NCBI GenBank assembly: GCA_934778125.1
Contig: CAKVOF010000024.1
Span: 1 to 19,426, forward strand
Source: an uncultured Clostridia bacterium
GTDB taxonomy: Bacteria; Bacillota; Clostridia; Christensenellales; UBA1242
Direction: 5' to 3'
DNA: 19,426 nt
Shown here in pieces: positions 1-7,220 of the stretch; the first letter of the stretch is position 1, and each line of letters opens with the position of its first letter. The notes beneath the pieces are model-generated. The model searched no databases, had not been told where the DNA came from, and saw nothing but the letters and a program-made list of their open reading frames with translations. The translations under genes were made by a program, and so were the position numbers.

Positions 1-6
1 TTCAGA

Positions 7-22
7 GTTTAATATATTAAAC
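7..22. repeat. 16-base perfect palindrome downstream of pgk
   Basis: GTTTAATATATTAAAC reads the same on both strands. No T-run follows it on the minus strand, so it is not a clear terminator for pgk. It may be an operator or part of the next gene's control region beyond the edge, or chance in AT-rich DNA. Confidence 0.4.
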
Positions 23-66
23 CATAAACTACAAATATAAACACCTGTTTAGTTTTTTACTTAAAA

Positions 67-1251
67 CTAATCTTTATTAGGAATAACAGCAACTCCTGGC
101 AACTCTTTTCCTTCAAACAATTTTAAGCTTGCACCACCACCAGTTGAAATATGAGTAATCTTATCTTGTAAACCCATATTTATAATAGCTGAAGCACTAT
201 CGCCACCACCAATAATTGTTGTTCCATCAATTTCAGTTAATGCAATAGCAACTTTATTTGTTCCAACCGCAAACTCTTCTTGTTCAAACACACCCATAGG
301 ACCATTCCAAATAACAGTTTTAGCACTTTTGATTGCATCAGTATAAAGTTTGATAGTTTTTTCACCAATATCAACTCCCATATATCCATCAGGTATATTT
401 GGAGTATCTATCATTTTCTTACTTGCAACATCTTTAATGTCTTTAGCAATCACATAATCCACAGGAAGAAGAAGATTAACTCCTTTCTCTTTGGCCTTCT
501 TAACCATTTCAAGCGTGTCGTTAATTTTTGACTCATCTAAAAGCGAATTTCCTATCGAATAACCTTGTGCTTTTTGGAAAGTATAACTCATTCCACCACC
601 TATAATTAGGGTATCAACCTTATCTAAAAGTGCGTTAACTATTGATAATTTATCAGCAACCTTAGCACCACCTAAAATCCCAACGAATGGTCTAACTGGA
701 TTATCAATGTTATCAACAATAATACTTAATTCTTTTTCAATTAAAAAGCCAATAGCACTTGGCAAATATTTAGCAAGTCCATAAGTTGAAGCATGTTTTC
801 TATGAGCAGTTCCAAATGCATCATTAACATAAACTTCACCCAAAGATGCAAGTGCTTTAGTAAATTCTTCGTCATTAGCCTCTTCACCAGCCTCAAATCT
901 CAAATTTTCAAGAAGCATAACCTCTCCAGCATTTAAATCTTTAGCAAGTAATTTAGCACTATCACCCACCACATCATTAGCCATAACAACATTCATTCCC
1001 ATAAGCTCACTCAATCTTTTAGCAACAGGTTTTAACGAAAACTCTTCAGAAAATTTTCCATCTGGCCTTCCTAAGTGACTCATAAGTATAACGCTTGCAC
1101 CATTCTCTAGCAAATATTTAATAGTTGGAATAGCTTCAACTATTCTATTATCATCTGTGATCTTTCCATCGATAATAGGAACATTAAAGTCAACCCTAAC
1201 TAAAACCTTCTTTCCATTAACATCAATATCTTTAATTGTTACTTTATTCAT
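67..1251 (-). CDS. pgk: Phosphoglycerate kinase
   Basis: This cytoplasmic glycolytic enzyme transfers phosphate between 1,3-bisphosphoglycerate and ADP, giving 3-phosphoglycerate and ATP. The 394 residues match the usual full length of the family. All signature blocks are present in order: RVDFNVP (19-25), SHLGRP (58-63, substrate-binding basic patch), LLENLRF (113-119), NDAFGTAHR (143-151), GGAKVADK (194-201), WNGPMGVFE (315-323), GGGDSASA (348-355) and STGGGASL (369-376) of the nucleotide-binding C-lobe. The ATG follows TAGGAG at good spacing. The gene has its own promoter at 1337-1365 and a leader of about 80 bases with a stem-loop. No convincing terminator is visible in the 66 bases after the stop, so further glycolytic genes could lie beyond the window edge. 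Identification is secure from the motifs. Confidence 0.98.
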   Translation of the reverse strand: MNKVTIKDIDVNGKKVLVRVDFNVPIIDGKITDDNRIVEAIPTIKYLLENGASVILMSHLGRPDGKFSEEFSLKPVAKRLSELMGMNVVMANDVVGDSAKLLAKDLNAGEVMLLENLRFEAGEEANDEEFTKALASLGEVYVNDAFGTAHRKHASTYGLAKYLPSAIGFLIEKELSIIVDNIDNPVRPFVGILGGAKVADKLSIVNALLDKVDTLIIGGGMSYTFQKAQGYSIGNSLLDESKINDTLEMVKKAKEKGVNLLLPVDYVIAKDIKDVASKKMIDTPNIPDGYMGVDIGEKTIKLYTDAIKSAKTVIWNGPMGVFEQEEFAVGTNKVAIALTEIDGTTIIGGGDSASAIINMGLQDKITHISTGGGASLKLFEGKELPGVAVIPNKD

Positions 1252-1292
1252 ATCATTCTCCTACAAAAAAATACTAAATATAGCCTTTTTTT

Positions 1293-1319
1293 GCAAATTA
1301 TTAAAACACAATAATTCGC
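1293..1319 (-). promoter_or_regulatory. Stem-loop in the pgk leader
   Basis: Ten-base arms at 1310-1319 and 1293-1302 pair fully in the minus-strand transcript, with one G-U pair, around a 7-base loop. The hairpin sits about 11 bases from the predicted 5' end. No T-run follows it, so it does not look like a terminator. A 5'-proximal stability element or a regulator target is possible. Confidence 0.5.
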
Positions 1320-1336
1320 AATATTTAACCATGTTT

Positions 1337-1365
1337 AGTATATAATATTATCAAATATTAAGCAA
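1337..1365 (-). promoter_or_regulatory. Sigma-A promoter of pgk
   Basis: The minus strand reads TTGCTT (1360-1365), a 17-base spacer and TATACT (1337-1342). Transcription should start near 1330, leaving a leader of about 80 bases before the pgk ATG. It was read by eye against the TTGACA/TATAAT consensus and no start site is known. Confidence 0.75.
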
Positions 1366-1485
1366 CCAACTTTATTCAGTTTTTTATTTTTTAATTTAAA
1401 AATTATAAATAATTTTATATATACACAAATCACCTTTCAAAAAACAAACACAACTTACAAGCTTTAATTTTCAAAACATTCAACT

Positions 1486-2427
1486 TTAATCTTTTAAACT
1501 ATCGTAATAATCCCTTAAAACCTTTATAAGCTCATCAATATTATTTATTGAAACAATTTGATTCTTCACTTCCTTAGACCTTTTATCGTTTCCCAAATAC
1601 CACAAGATGTGTTTTCTTATATGCTTCACAACATAAACTTCTGGGTAGTATTTTCTCAAAACATCAATATGTTTTTTAATATAAAATAAATCAGATTTTT
1701 CATTTTTAACATCCAAAATTTCACTAAAAATCTTAGGATTTCCCAAAGCTCCACGCCCTATCATCACGCCAGCACAACCAGTTTTCAAGATTCTTTCATA
1801 TGACTCTTTATCAACAACATCGCCATTTGCAATAACAGGAATTTGAACACTTTCCACAACCCTTTTAATCATTTCATAATCACAAGTTCCACTAAAAAAC
1901 TGACTCCTAGCTCGCCCGTGAATCGTTATAGCACTTGCACCTGCCTTCTCACACATTTTGGCAAATTCAATGCAATTTACGCTGTTTAAATCCCACCCCA
2001 TTCTAAATTTTACCGTAATAGGTTTTTGAGAAACTTTCACACAAGCTTTTATTATTTTTTCAGCCAGATCCATATCTTTCATAAGCGCTGAGCCATCACC
2101 GTTATTCACAATTTTTGGTGCTGGGCAACCCATATTTATATCAATTATATCGAATTTATTCGCTAACTCACTCTTGCAAATATTAGCCAAAACTTCAGGC
2201 TCGTGGCCAAAAATTTGAAGAATTTTTATCTTTTCGTTTTCAGCACTTTGCATTAAATCAAAAGTTTTTTTACTATTATATGAAAAAGCTTTTGCGCTCA
2301 CCATTTCAGTAACGCACGCATCAGCCCCGCAATCAATCGCAACACTCCTAAAGCCAATATCACTAACTCCCGCCATTGGAGCCAATATTAACCCGTTTTT
2401 AAACTCTACATTTCCAATTTTTAGCAT
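1486..2427 (-). CDS. dusB: tRNA-dihydrouridine synthase (DusB-type)
   Basis: This flavoprotein reduces uridine to dihydrouridine in the tRNA D-loop using FMN and NAD(P)H. The 313 residues are typical of the family. The TIM-barrel core shows APMAG (16-20, FMN-binding first strand), the DINMGCPAPK block (96-105) with catalytic Cys101, VKFR (139-142, FMN-contacting Lys140), TIHGR (168-172, His170), ANGDV (200-204) and MIGRGALGNP (222-231, phosphate-binding). The helical tRNA-recognition domain fills the C-terminal 70 residues. The start is the ATG preceded by AAGGAA. A promoter lies immediately upstream at 2459-2487. Assignment to the DusB rather than another bacterial Dus subfamily rests on the APMAGVSD start and the GCPAPK active site and is less certain than the enzyme class. 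Confidence 0.94.
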   Translation of the reverse strand: MLKIGNVEFKNGLILAPMAGVSDIGFRSVAIDCGADACVTEMVSAKAFSYNSKKTFDLMQSAENEKIKILQIFGHEPEVLANICKSELANKFDIIDINMGCPAPKIVNNGDGSALMKDMDLAEKIIKACVKVSQKPITVKFRMGWDLNSVNCIEFAKMCEKAGASAITIHGRARSQFFSGTCDYEMIKRVVESVQIPVIANGDVVDKESYERILKTGCAGVMIGRGALGNPKIFSEILDVKNEKSDLFYIKKHIDVLRKYYPEVYVVKHIRKHILWYLGNDKRSKEVKNQIVSINNIDELIKVLRDYYDSLKD

Positions 2428-2458
2428 AAAAATTCCTTAAATTCTTAACTTGTTAAAT

Positions 2459-2487
2459 GCAGTTTAATATTTTAAACAACAATCTAA
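2459..2487 (-). promoter_or_regulatory. Sigma-A promoter of the dus gene
   Basis: The minus strand reads TTGTTT (2482-2487), a 17-base spacer and TAAAAT (2459-2464). This puts the transcript start about 25 bases before the ATG at 2427. Confidence 0.6.
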
Positions 2488-2586
2488 AACCAAACAAATA
2501 GGTTAAATATTATATAGATAAAATATTAAAAAATTGTATTATTTCATCAGCCTTTAACTCATATAATTATACATTAACACAAAACA

Positions 2587-2613
2587 AAAAGCAAGTTTTA
2601 AAAACTTGCTTTT
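2587..2613 (-). terminator. Rho-independent terminator of the 202-aa protein gene
   Basis: Perfect 12-base arms at 2602-2613 and 2587-2598 surround a 3-base loop. They are followed on the minus strand by a T-rich run (TTTTTGTTTTG). The hairpin begins two bases after the TAA stop at 2616. Confidence 0.9.
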
Positions 2614-2615
2614 AA

Positions 2616-3224
2616 TTATTGCATAACATCTTCATCATCGAAGCCAATTCCTCTAAGTTCACCCATATCAAAAGGCACATCATTTTTATTTTTTAACTCA
2701 TTTGCATGAATAGCCTCAATTTTTCCTTGCTCCCTTCCAAGTGCTTTCAACGCCCTATTTTCGCATATTTTTGCGATAAAATTTCCTAAAATTTGATTAT
2801 TATCTGAATCGCTTGCTATGCCTTCAACAACATCAGCATTATTCATTTCAAAATATCCATCAAAACCAGACAATTGAGAGTTGTGAGCAAAATTCAATGT
2901 TGAGTTTAAAAACATTTTCATAACTTGCAAACCGCTATTCACAACACCTGTTGCTTTATCGGCAATAGCGCCACTATCTCTGATTACCCATAATTTCTTA
3001 TCTTGCGAATCTATGGCGTTTTGAATCACATCTTGCTTGTCAAAATAACCCAGTTTGCTATATTTTTTCTTATATTTCTCTAATGATTTTTCCAAGCTAT
3101 GCTCAAAAAGTTCTTTCATCTCAAGTTCTCTATCTTCAGACACCTGAACTCGACTAGCCTTTAAACCTTTCACATTATGAGTTTTATGCCTCATAATCAT
3201 GTCGAAATCAACACCCTTTTCCAT
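2616..3224 (-). CDS. Unrecognised 202-aa acidic cytoplasmic protein
   Basis: I do not recognise a family. The protein has no signal peptide and no membrane segment. Residues 30-60 are charged and helical (repeated Glu/Lys, coiled-coil-like), the middle holds a mixed amphipathic stretch with NSTLNFAHNSQLSGFDGYF, and the last 15 residues are strongly acidic (GFDDEDVMQ end). The open frame extends upstream to an ATG at 3263, but that ATG lies on the upstream side of the promoter -10 at 3254-3259. The ATG at 3224 has a full GGAGGTG ribosome site six bases away and is the start chosen here. The gene is a one-gene unit with a near-consensus promoter and a strong terminator, so it is probably well expressed. 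Function is unknown. Confidence 0.85.
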   Translation of the reverse strand: MEKGVDFDMIMRHKTHNVKGLKASRVQVSEDRELEMKELFEHSLEKSLEKYKKKYSKLGYFDKQDVIQNAIDSQDKKLWVIRDSGAIADKATGVVNSGLQVMKMFLNSTLNFAHNSQLSGFDGYFEMNNADVVEGIASDSDNNQILGNFIAKICENRALKALGREQGKIEAIHANELKNKNDVPFDMGELRGIGFDDEDVMQ

Positions 3225-3228
3225 AACA

Positions 3229-3235
3229 CACCTCC
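3229..3235 (-). promoter_or_regulatory. Ribosome binding site fixing the 202-aa start
   Basis: GGAGGTG on the minus strand, with the GGAGG core six bases before the ATG at 3224. Together with the promoter position it rules out the upstream ATG at 3263. Confidence 0.85.
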
Positions 3236-3253
3236 ACCAATTTACTTTCTTAC

Positions 3254-3282
3254 AATATAGCACTTAATAGTCAATTTGTCAA
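3254..3282 (-). promoter_or_regulatory. Near-consensus extended -10 promoter of the 202-aa gene
   Basis: The minus strand reads a perfect TTGACA (3277-3282), a 17-base spacer ending in TGC, and TATATT (3254-3259). The TGn before the -10 makes it an extended -10 promoter. The predicted start near 3247 leaves a leader of about 22 bases. Confidence 0.85.
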
Positions 3283-3376
3283 TACCCAACAATTTAAAAA
3301 ATTCACCTAATCACCAAATTAAAACAACTTTAATAAATTTTTCAAATATATTAACTCACACATATTAGGATTTCAT

Positions 3377-3408
3377 TAAAATAAAAAAGAACCCTTAAAA
3401 GAGTTCTT
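3377..3408 (-). terminator. Rho-independent terminator of the first HU gene
   Basis: Eight-base arms at 3401-3408 and 3387-3394 pair with one G-U wobble that forms only in the minus-strand RNA. A T-rich run covers 3377-3386. It lies 16 bases after the HU stop. Confidence 0.8.
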
Positions 3409-3423
3409 AAAATTTTTAGTTTA

Positions 3424-3699
3424 TTATTTGTTAACTGCATCTTTAAGTGCTTTTCCAGCTCTGAAAGCAGGAGCTTTGCATGATGGAACACTTACTTTTT
3501 CACCAGTTCTTGGATTAATGCTAGTTCTTGATGCTCTTTTCTTAACAACAAATTTACCAAATCCAGCAATAGAAACTTCCTCACCTTTTTTCAAAGCATT
3601 GGTTGTTTCTTCAAAGAAAGCATCAACAATCATTGCAACATCTTTTTGGATTAAATCTGATTTTTCAGCAACAACTTTAACTAAATCATTTTTATTCAT
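3424..3699 (-). CDS. hup: HU family DNA-binding protein (canonical copy)
   Basis: A small histone-like dimer that bends DNA and compacts the nucleoid. The 91 residues equal the normal HU length. The helical N-terminus starts MNKNDLVKVVAEKSDL, followed by the GEEVSIAGFGKF saddle (about 39-50), the beta-arm with INPRTGE carrying the intercalating proline (about 61-67), and the typical end FRAGKALKDAVNK. The arm lacks the usual basic residue before NPRTG (Ser-Ile in place of Gly-Arg). The start is supported by AAAGGAGAG before the ATG. It has its own extended -10 promoter and terminator. A divergent paralogue lies directly upstream on the same strand. Confidence 0.97.
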   Translation of the reverse strand: MNKNDLVKVVAEKSDLIQKDVAMIVDAFFEETTNALKKGEEVSIAGFGKFVVKKRASRTSINPRTGEKVSVPSCKAPAFRAGKALKDAVNK

Positions 3700-3727
3700 A
3701 AACTATCTCTCCTTTAGTTGATACCTA

Positions 3728-3756
3728 ATTATACCAAAAAATCCACATCAAATCAA
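3728..3756 (-). promoter_or_regulatory. Extended -10 promoter of the first HU gene
   Basis: The minus strand reads TTGATT (3751-3756), a 17-base spacer ending in TGG, and a perfect TATAAT (3728-3733). The leader is about 20 bases. The TTTTGGTATAA core also appears at the promoter of the second HU gene. Confidence 0.85.
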
Positions 3757-3801
3757 ACAAAAATGGCTATATTTCTTAAACTTTTTAAATTCCTTATTTT
3801 T

Positions 3802-4074
3802 TTAATAGATTGCTTGTTTTAAATTTTTACCCGCCCTAAACACAGGCACTTTGCTTGCTGGAATTATGATATTTGATTTGGTTATTGGGTTATAAGTTTT
3901 TCTTGCATTTTTAAATTTAACATCAAACTTTCCAAATCCAAACAACGAAATCGATTCACCATCTCTCAATGAATCAGCAACAAGCTCCGCAAATTTATCA
4001 AGCACCAATTTGCAATCTTTCTGACTTATAGAACTTTTTTTAGATAAACTTCTTATAATCTCTAATTTATTCAT
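3802..4074 (-). CDS. Divergent HU-like DNA-binding protein (second copy)
   Basis: This 90-residue HU paralogue has the same architecture as its neighbour: helical N-terminus MNKLEIIRSLSKKS, saddle GESISLFGFGKFDVKF (about 38-53), arm with YNPIT and the intercalating proline, then PASKVPVFRAGKNLKQAIY. The arm tip has lost the RTG that follows the proline in the first copy (ITKSN instead), and the C-terminus is shorter. The open frame runs upstream to an ATG at 4200, but this crosses both the promoter at 4115-4143 and the flippase terminator. The ATG at 4074 with AAAAGGAG six bases away is therefore the start. The two copies are separately promoted. A difference in DNA preference or expression timing is likely but is inference. 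Confidence 0.93.
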   Translation of the reverse strand: MNKLEIIRSLSKKSSISQKDCKLVLDKFAELVADSLRDGESISLFGFGKFDVKFKNARKTYNPITKSNIIIPASKVPVFRAGKNLKQAIY

Positions 4075-4080
4075 AACTTT

Positions 4081-4088
4081 CTCCTTTT
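4081..4088 (-). promoter_or_regulatory. Ribosome binding site fixing the second HU start
   Basis: AAAAGGAG on the minus strand, six bases before the ATG at 4074. No comparable site precedes the longer reading from 4200. Confidence 0.85.
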
Positions 4089-4114
4089 TATAAGTTATTT
4101 CCAATTGATAAAAG

Positions 4115-4143
4115 TTTATACCAAAACATTTATTCCAAATAAA
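4115..4143 (-). promoter_or_regulatory. Extended -10 promoter of the second HU gene
   Basis: The minus strand reads TATAAA (4115-4120) preceded by TGG, with a weak -35 TTTATT (4138-4143) at 17 bases. The extended -10 core TTTTGGTATAA matches that of the first HU gene base for base. Confidence 0.65.
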
Positions 4144-4174
4144 AGAACTGAATTGCATTGAATTATAACAATTA

Positions 4175-4208
4175 TTAAAAAATGTTTGAAGCAATTTCAA
4201 ACATTTTT
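4175..4208 (-). terminator. Rho-independent terminator of the flippase gene
   Basis: Perfect 13-base arms at 4196-4208 and 4178-4190 surround a 5-base loop. The last part of the stem and the bases after it form a run of six T on the minus strand. It lies 16 bases after the flippase stop and separates that gene from the HU copy. Confidence 0.82.
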
Positions 4209-4223
4209 AATTATATTAGTTTT

Positions 4224-5930
4224 TCAAATTCGTTTTGCTAAAAATGATATTTTTTTAAATTTTAAATTCAAATAATCATTTTCAAATTTATTAAATACTT
4301 TAAAATACCTAATAAGTAACATAAATACTATAAGAGTTAAAAGCCCACAAATCCCACAATAAATCCAAATATTAAGCCATCTCGACAAAACCATTTTAAC
4401 GCAAAACATTATTCCAAATGTTATAACAGCACACATCGCAGGAAAAACGCCACCTCTAAAAAATCTAAATTCAATATTAATATATCTTTTTAAATATATC
4501 AAACATATAATGCTTGCGATAGCCAAAAATACCACTTGAGAGATTACTGCACCAAAGATATTAATTGAAGGATTTTTTACCAAAACGACCATCAATGCTA
4601 TCCTTATAACCAAAGCTCCACTAAGTGCCACAACAGGAATCACATACTTATCAAGAGCGTTTAAAATAGCAATAAAGGTTTGCAAGAATCCATAATAAAT
4701 AATGCTAACACTAGAAACCATAAGCATTTTATATGTGTAATCAAACTCGTTCACAGCGGAATTATTTAATCCCTTTGAAAACAATATTTCTATAATTTCA
4801 TTTGAAAACAAAATGAATAAAACAAACAATAATAGAGAAATAACCCAACTAAACTTTATAAAAAATGAACATTTTTGTTTCAAAACACTTTTTCCTTCAA
4901 CCACAACAACTCTCGATAAATTTGGCACAATAACTGTTGACAACGACACCAACACCATAACTGGCAAACTTATTAAACTAGAAATAATCCCATTTGAGAT
5001 TCCATATAAACTCGTTGAAATAGTGTTTGAAAAGCCTGAATTTGAAAGCAAATTTATTATTAAAAACGAGTCTATAAAACTTGAAAGCGGAACAATTAAA
5101 TTTGAAAAAGTTGCAAAAAATGAAAACTTTAATATTCTTTTAAAAACAACTCTATAAGGCATTTTATAGTTGTTTTCAAAATAATAAGTATGCTTTATTT
5201 TATGCATACATTTTTTTACTTCAACACCTCTCTTTATCAGTTTTTTCTTGAAAGTATATTTATTAACTGACTTAAGCTGAAAGTAAAATAGATTATATTT
5301 TTTAACATTATAAATGTAAATAAAAATAACAACGATTAAAGTTAAAACTTCACTAAGAGTAACGCCTAATATCGCACCAAACACACCATAAGCCAAACCT
5401 TTTTGTAAAAATTGAGTTGAAAGCACAAGCCCCATGATTAATTTAAACACCTGCTCAAATATTATAATAATGCTTGAAGGTGTCATATTGTTTAGCCCTT
5501 GAAAATACGCCTTAATAATTGTTATGAGCGATGCACAAACAAGTGCCGGAGCAATTGCTATATACCCCCAATTCGCATTAATATTGCCTTGCATATCTGC
5601 AATACTACTAGAAAAAACAACAACCAACACAGAAAAAACAAGTGATAACCCAAACGAAATCAACAAACTAACATTTAATATGCGTTTTTGATTAATTCTA
5701 TTATTTAAAGCCACTTGGTCGGAAATATTTTTCGAAACTGCAGTTGAAATTCCACTACTACACACCACAAGTAATAGCGAATAAATAGGAAAGATTAAAT
5801 AATATACCCCCATTCCATTACTACCTAAAATATGAGTTAACGGAACTTTATATAAGGCACCAACTATTTTGGCCACCACTCCGCCAATAACTAATATTAT
5901 TGCACTAAGTAAAAATGATTGTTTTCTCAT
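4224..5930 (-). CDS. SpoVB/MurJ-superfamily lipid flippase (oligosaccharide exporter)
   Basis: A polytopic membrane protein of the MOP superfamily, of the kind that moves lipid-linked cell-wall or polysaccharide precursors across the membrane. The N-terminus GGVVAKIVGALYKVPL (16-31) followed by GSNGMGVYYLIFPIY is the hallmark of the SpoVB/YtgP branch. About 14 hydrophobic segments can be counted through all 568 residues. A long, Lys- and Tyr-rich cytoplasmic loop (about 210-260) separates the two six-helix halves and makes the protein slightly longer than B. subtilis SpoVB (518). The C-terminal 20 residues are basic. The ATG at 5930 has no recognisable Shine-Dalgarno sequence and no clear promoter was found, so its expression signals are weak or unusual. 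Whether it serves peptidoglycan, another polymer or sporulation cannot be told here. Confidence 0.9.
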   Translation of the reverse strand: MRKQSFLLSAIILVIGGVVAKIVGALYKVPLTHILGSNGMGVYYLIFPIYSLLLVVCSSGISTAVSKNISDQVALNNRINQKRILNVSLLISFGLSLVFSVLVVVFSSSIADMQGNINANWGYIAIAPALVCASLITIIKAYFQGLNNMTPSSIIIIFEQVFKLIMGLVLSTQFLQKGLAYGVFGAILGVTLSEVLTLIVVIFIYIYNVKKYNLFYFQLKSVNKYTFKKKLIKRGVEVKKCMHKIKHTYYFENNYKMPYRVVFKRILKFSFFATFSNLIVPLSSFIDSFLIINLLSNSGFSNTISTSLYGISNGIISSLISLPVMVLVSLSTVIVPNLSRVVVVEGKSVLKQKCSFFIKFSWVISLLLFVLFILFSNEIIEILFSKGLNNSAVNEFDYTYKMLMVSSVSIIYYGFLQTFIAILNALDKYVIPVVALSGALVIRIALMVVLVKNPSINIFGAVISQVVFLAIASIICLIYLKRYINIEFRFFRGGVFPAMCAVITFGIMFCVKMVLSRWLNIWIYCGICGLLTLIVFMLLIRYFKVFNKFENDYLNLKFKKISFLAKRI

Positions 5931-6055
5931 AATACTAGTTTTTATAATTAAATATAAATTATTCCATAATTAAATACATCACAAACACAATTAAGCTCAA
6001 AATTCGAATTTTACAACACGCCAAAGCTATAAAAAGCAAAAAAACATAAAAATAG

Positions 6056-6087
6056 GTATTAAAAAAGAGCGGTGATTTCCGCTCTTT
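6056..6087 (-). terminator. Rho-independent terminator of the DUF975-like gene
   Basis: Perfect 9-base GC-containing arms (core GAGCGG) at 6079-6087 and 6064-6072 surround a 6-base loop. A T-run follows on the minus strand. It begins 17 bases after the stop at 6105. Confidence 0.92.
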
Positions 6088-6104
6088 ATATTTAAATAAA
6101 CTAA

Positions 6105-6950
6105 TTATTTTTTAGATTTAGATTTCGATTCAGCAGGTGCACTCTCAACAACTTCAACGGCACCACCTTCAACTTTAGCATCAGTTTCACCAGAAACCTT
6201 TTTAGCTTCTTTTGCTTCTAATTTTTTCATTTTTCTTTCATATCTTTCTTCGATTTCAATAAAGAAACAGAAATTAGCAGAATGATAATATGAAACTAAA
6301 GCACAAAGAAGGAATAAAATAGCAATGCCACACACAATTCCAGCAGCAATTGAAGCAGCTAAACTATAAGATGCTAAAGAATAAACTCCAAAGCCAGCCA
6401 ATCCACTTAAAATTATTAAAATTAAAAATAAAAGATAGAAAGCAAATTTATAGCTCATCATAGAAATTCTATTTCTTCTCATTCTAACAAAACACATTTT
6501 CATTGCTTCAAATAAAGTTTTATCTTCATATTTAGCAACATAATATGGAACCATTGAGAAGAACGCAATAACAACAACACCAGGAACTAAAAACAATGTG
6601 AATCCTAAAATATACATTGTTACCAAAACAGCACTAGCCAAAGCAATAACTATAAAATTTTTATTAGCAAAACCGCAGAACACTTTGAAAACATTTGCTT
6701 TTTCGCCTTCATAAAGAGATTTACTAAATGCGATATAACCGCTTTGCATAGGGCCAACCAAAACAAGAGCAAGGCAACCAAATGTTATATATGACCAATA
6801 TTGATTAATTAAAGCCATAACGATAGCAATGCTCAAAAATGGAAGAAGCGCAAAAAATGTTCCAACCAAACCTCTCCAAAAACTTGGAAAAAAGTTATTG
6901 CCGGCAAGAACTAGTAAATCACCAGTATTTTTACTAATTTTTTTCTCCAT
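6105..6950 (-). CDS. Six-helix integral membrane protein, DUF975-like
   Basis: A 281-residue membrane protein of unknown function. Hydrophobic segments lie at about 27-48, 52-70, 97-120, 121-138, 168-188 and 196-222. The middle resembles the DUF975/YciC type of bacterial membrane protein: GPMQSGY (66-72) after helix 2, then LVPGVVVIAFFSMVPYYVA with the family's Pro-Gly, then a YEDKTLFEAM linker and a basic MRRNR loop (157-161) before the next helix. The last 45 residues are a charged, low-complexity tail rich in Lys, Glu and Ala that ends in a Ser-Lys repeat, probably cytoplasmic and disordered. AAAGGAG lies 11 bases before the ATG. The gene stands alone, with its own promoter and terminator. 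Family assignment is by pattern only. Confidence 0.75.
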   Translation of the reverse strand: MEKKISKNTGDLLVLAGNNFFPSFWRGLVGTFFALLPFLSIAIVMALINQYWSYITFGCLALVLVGPMQSGYIAFSKSLYEGEKANVFKVFCGFANKNFIVIALASAVLVTMYILGFTLFLVPGVVVIAFFSMVPYYVAKYEDKTLFEAMKMCFVRMRRNRISMMSYKFAFYLLFLILIILSGLAGFGVYSLASYSLAASIAAGIVCGIAILFLLCALVSYYHSANFCFFIEIEERYERKMKKLEAKEAKKVSGETDAKVEGGAVEVVESAPAESKSKSKK

Positions 6951-6980
6951 AATCCAAATAACTCCTTTAAAATTATTACT

Positions 6981-7008
6981 ATTATATCAAAGTGTTTCAA
7001 ATATTCAA
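6981..7008 (-). promoter_or_regulatory. Promoter of the DUF975-like gene
   Basis: The minus strand reads TTGAAT (7003-7008), a 16-base spacer ending in TGA, and a perfect TATAAT (6981-6986). The leader is about 25 bases. Confidence 0.75.
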
Positions 7009-7035
7009 AATTATTTCAAGTATATTTTTAAATTA

Positions 7036-7096
7036 AAACAAAAAATGTGCTATATTTTATGATTTTTGTAACTTCATAATATTTTAGCACATTTTT
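7036..7096 (-). terminator. Long hairpin terminator downstream of the giant gene
   Basis: Perfect 12-base arms at 7085-7096 and 7041-7052 enclose a 32-base interior that can itself pair around TTATGA/TCATAA. On the minus strand the stem runs into TTTTTTGTTTT. It lies about 125 bases after the giant gene's stop and just upstream of the next gene's promoter. Nothing else that I can name lies in 7097-7220. Confidence 0.72.
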
Positions 7097-7220
7097 AACT
7101 AGCGATTAATTAAATTTGAATATTATAACATATCTCTTTTAAATTAATTATATTAAAACTATTTTAGATTAATTCTATTATTTTTCACAACCTAATAATT
7201 TATTAAAACTATATTTGTAA

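Noticed and set aside
3225..3263. Upstream ATG at 3263 as the start of the unknown 202-aa protein
   Set aside because: It lies upstream of the predicted transcript start and overlaps the promoter spacer; the GGAGGTG site belongs to the ATG at 3224.
3428..3721. Plus-strand open frame opposite the first HU gene
   Set aside because: The minus strand encodes a complete HU protein with promoter and terminator. The opposite frame has none of these.
4075..4200. N-terminal extension of the second HU to 4200
   Set aside because: The extension crosses the flippase terminator hairpin and the HU promoter, and the extra residues do not belong to the HU fold.
4813..5157. Plus-strand open frame of 114 codons inside the flippase gene
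   Set aside because: It is antisense to clear transmembrane segments of the flippase, has no ribosome site, and its Lys/Glu/Phe pattern is the shadow of hydrophobic codons.
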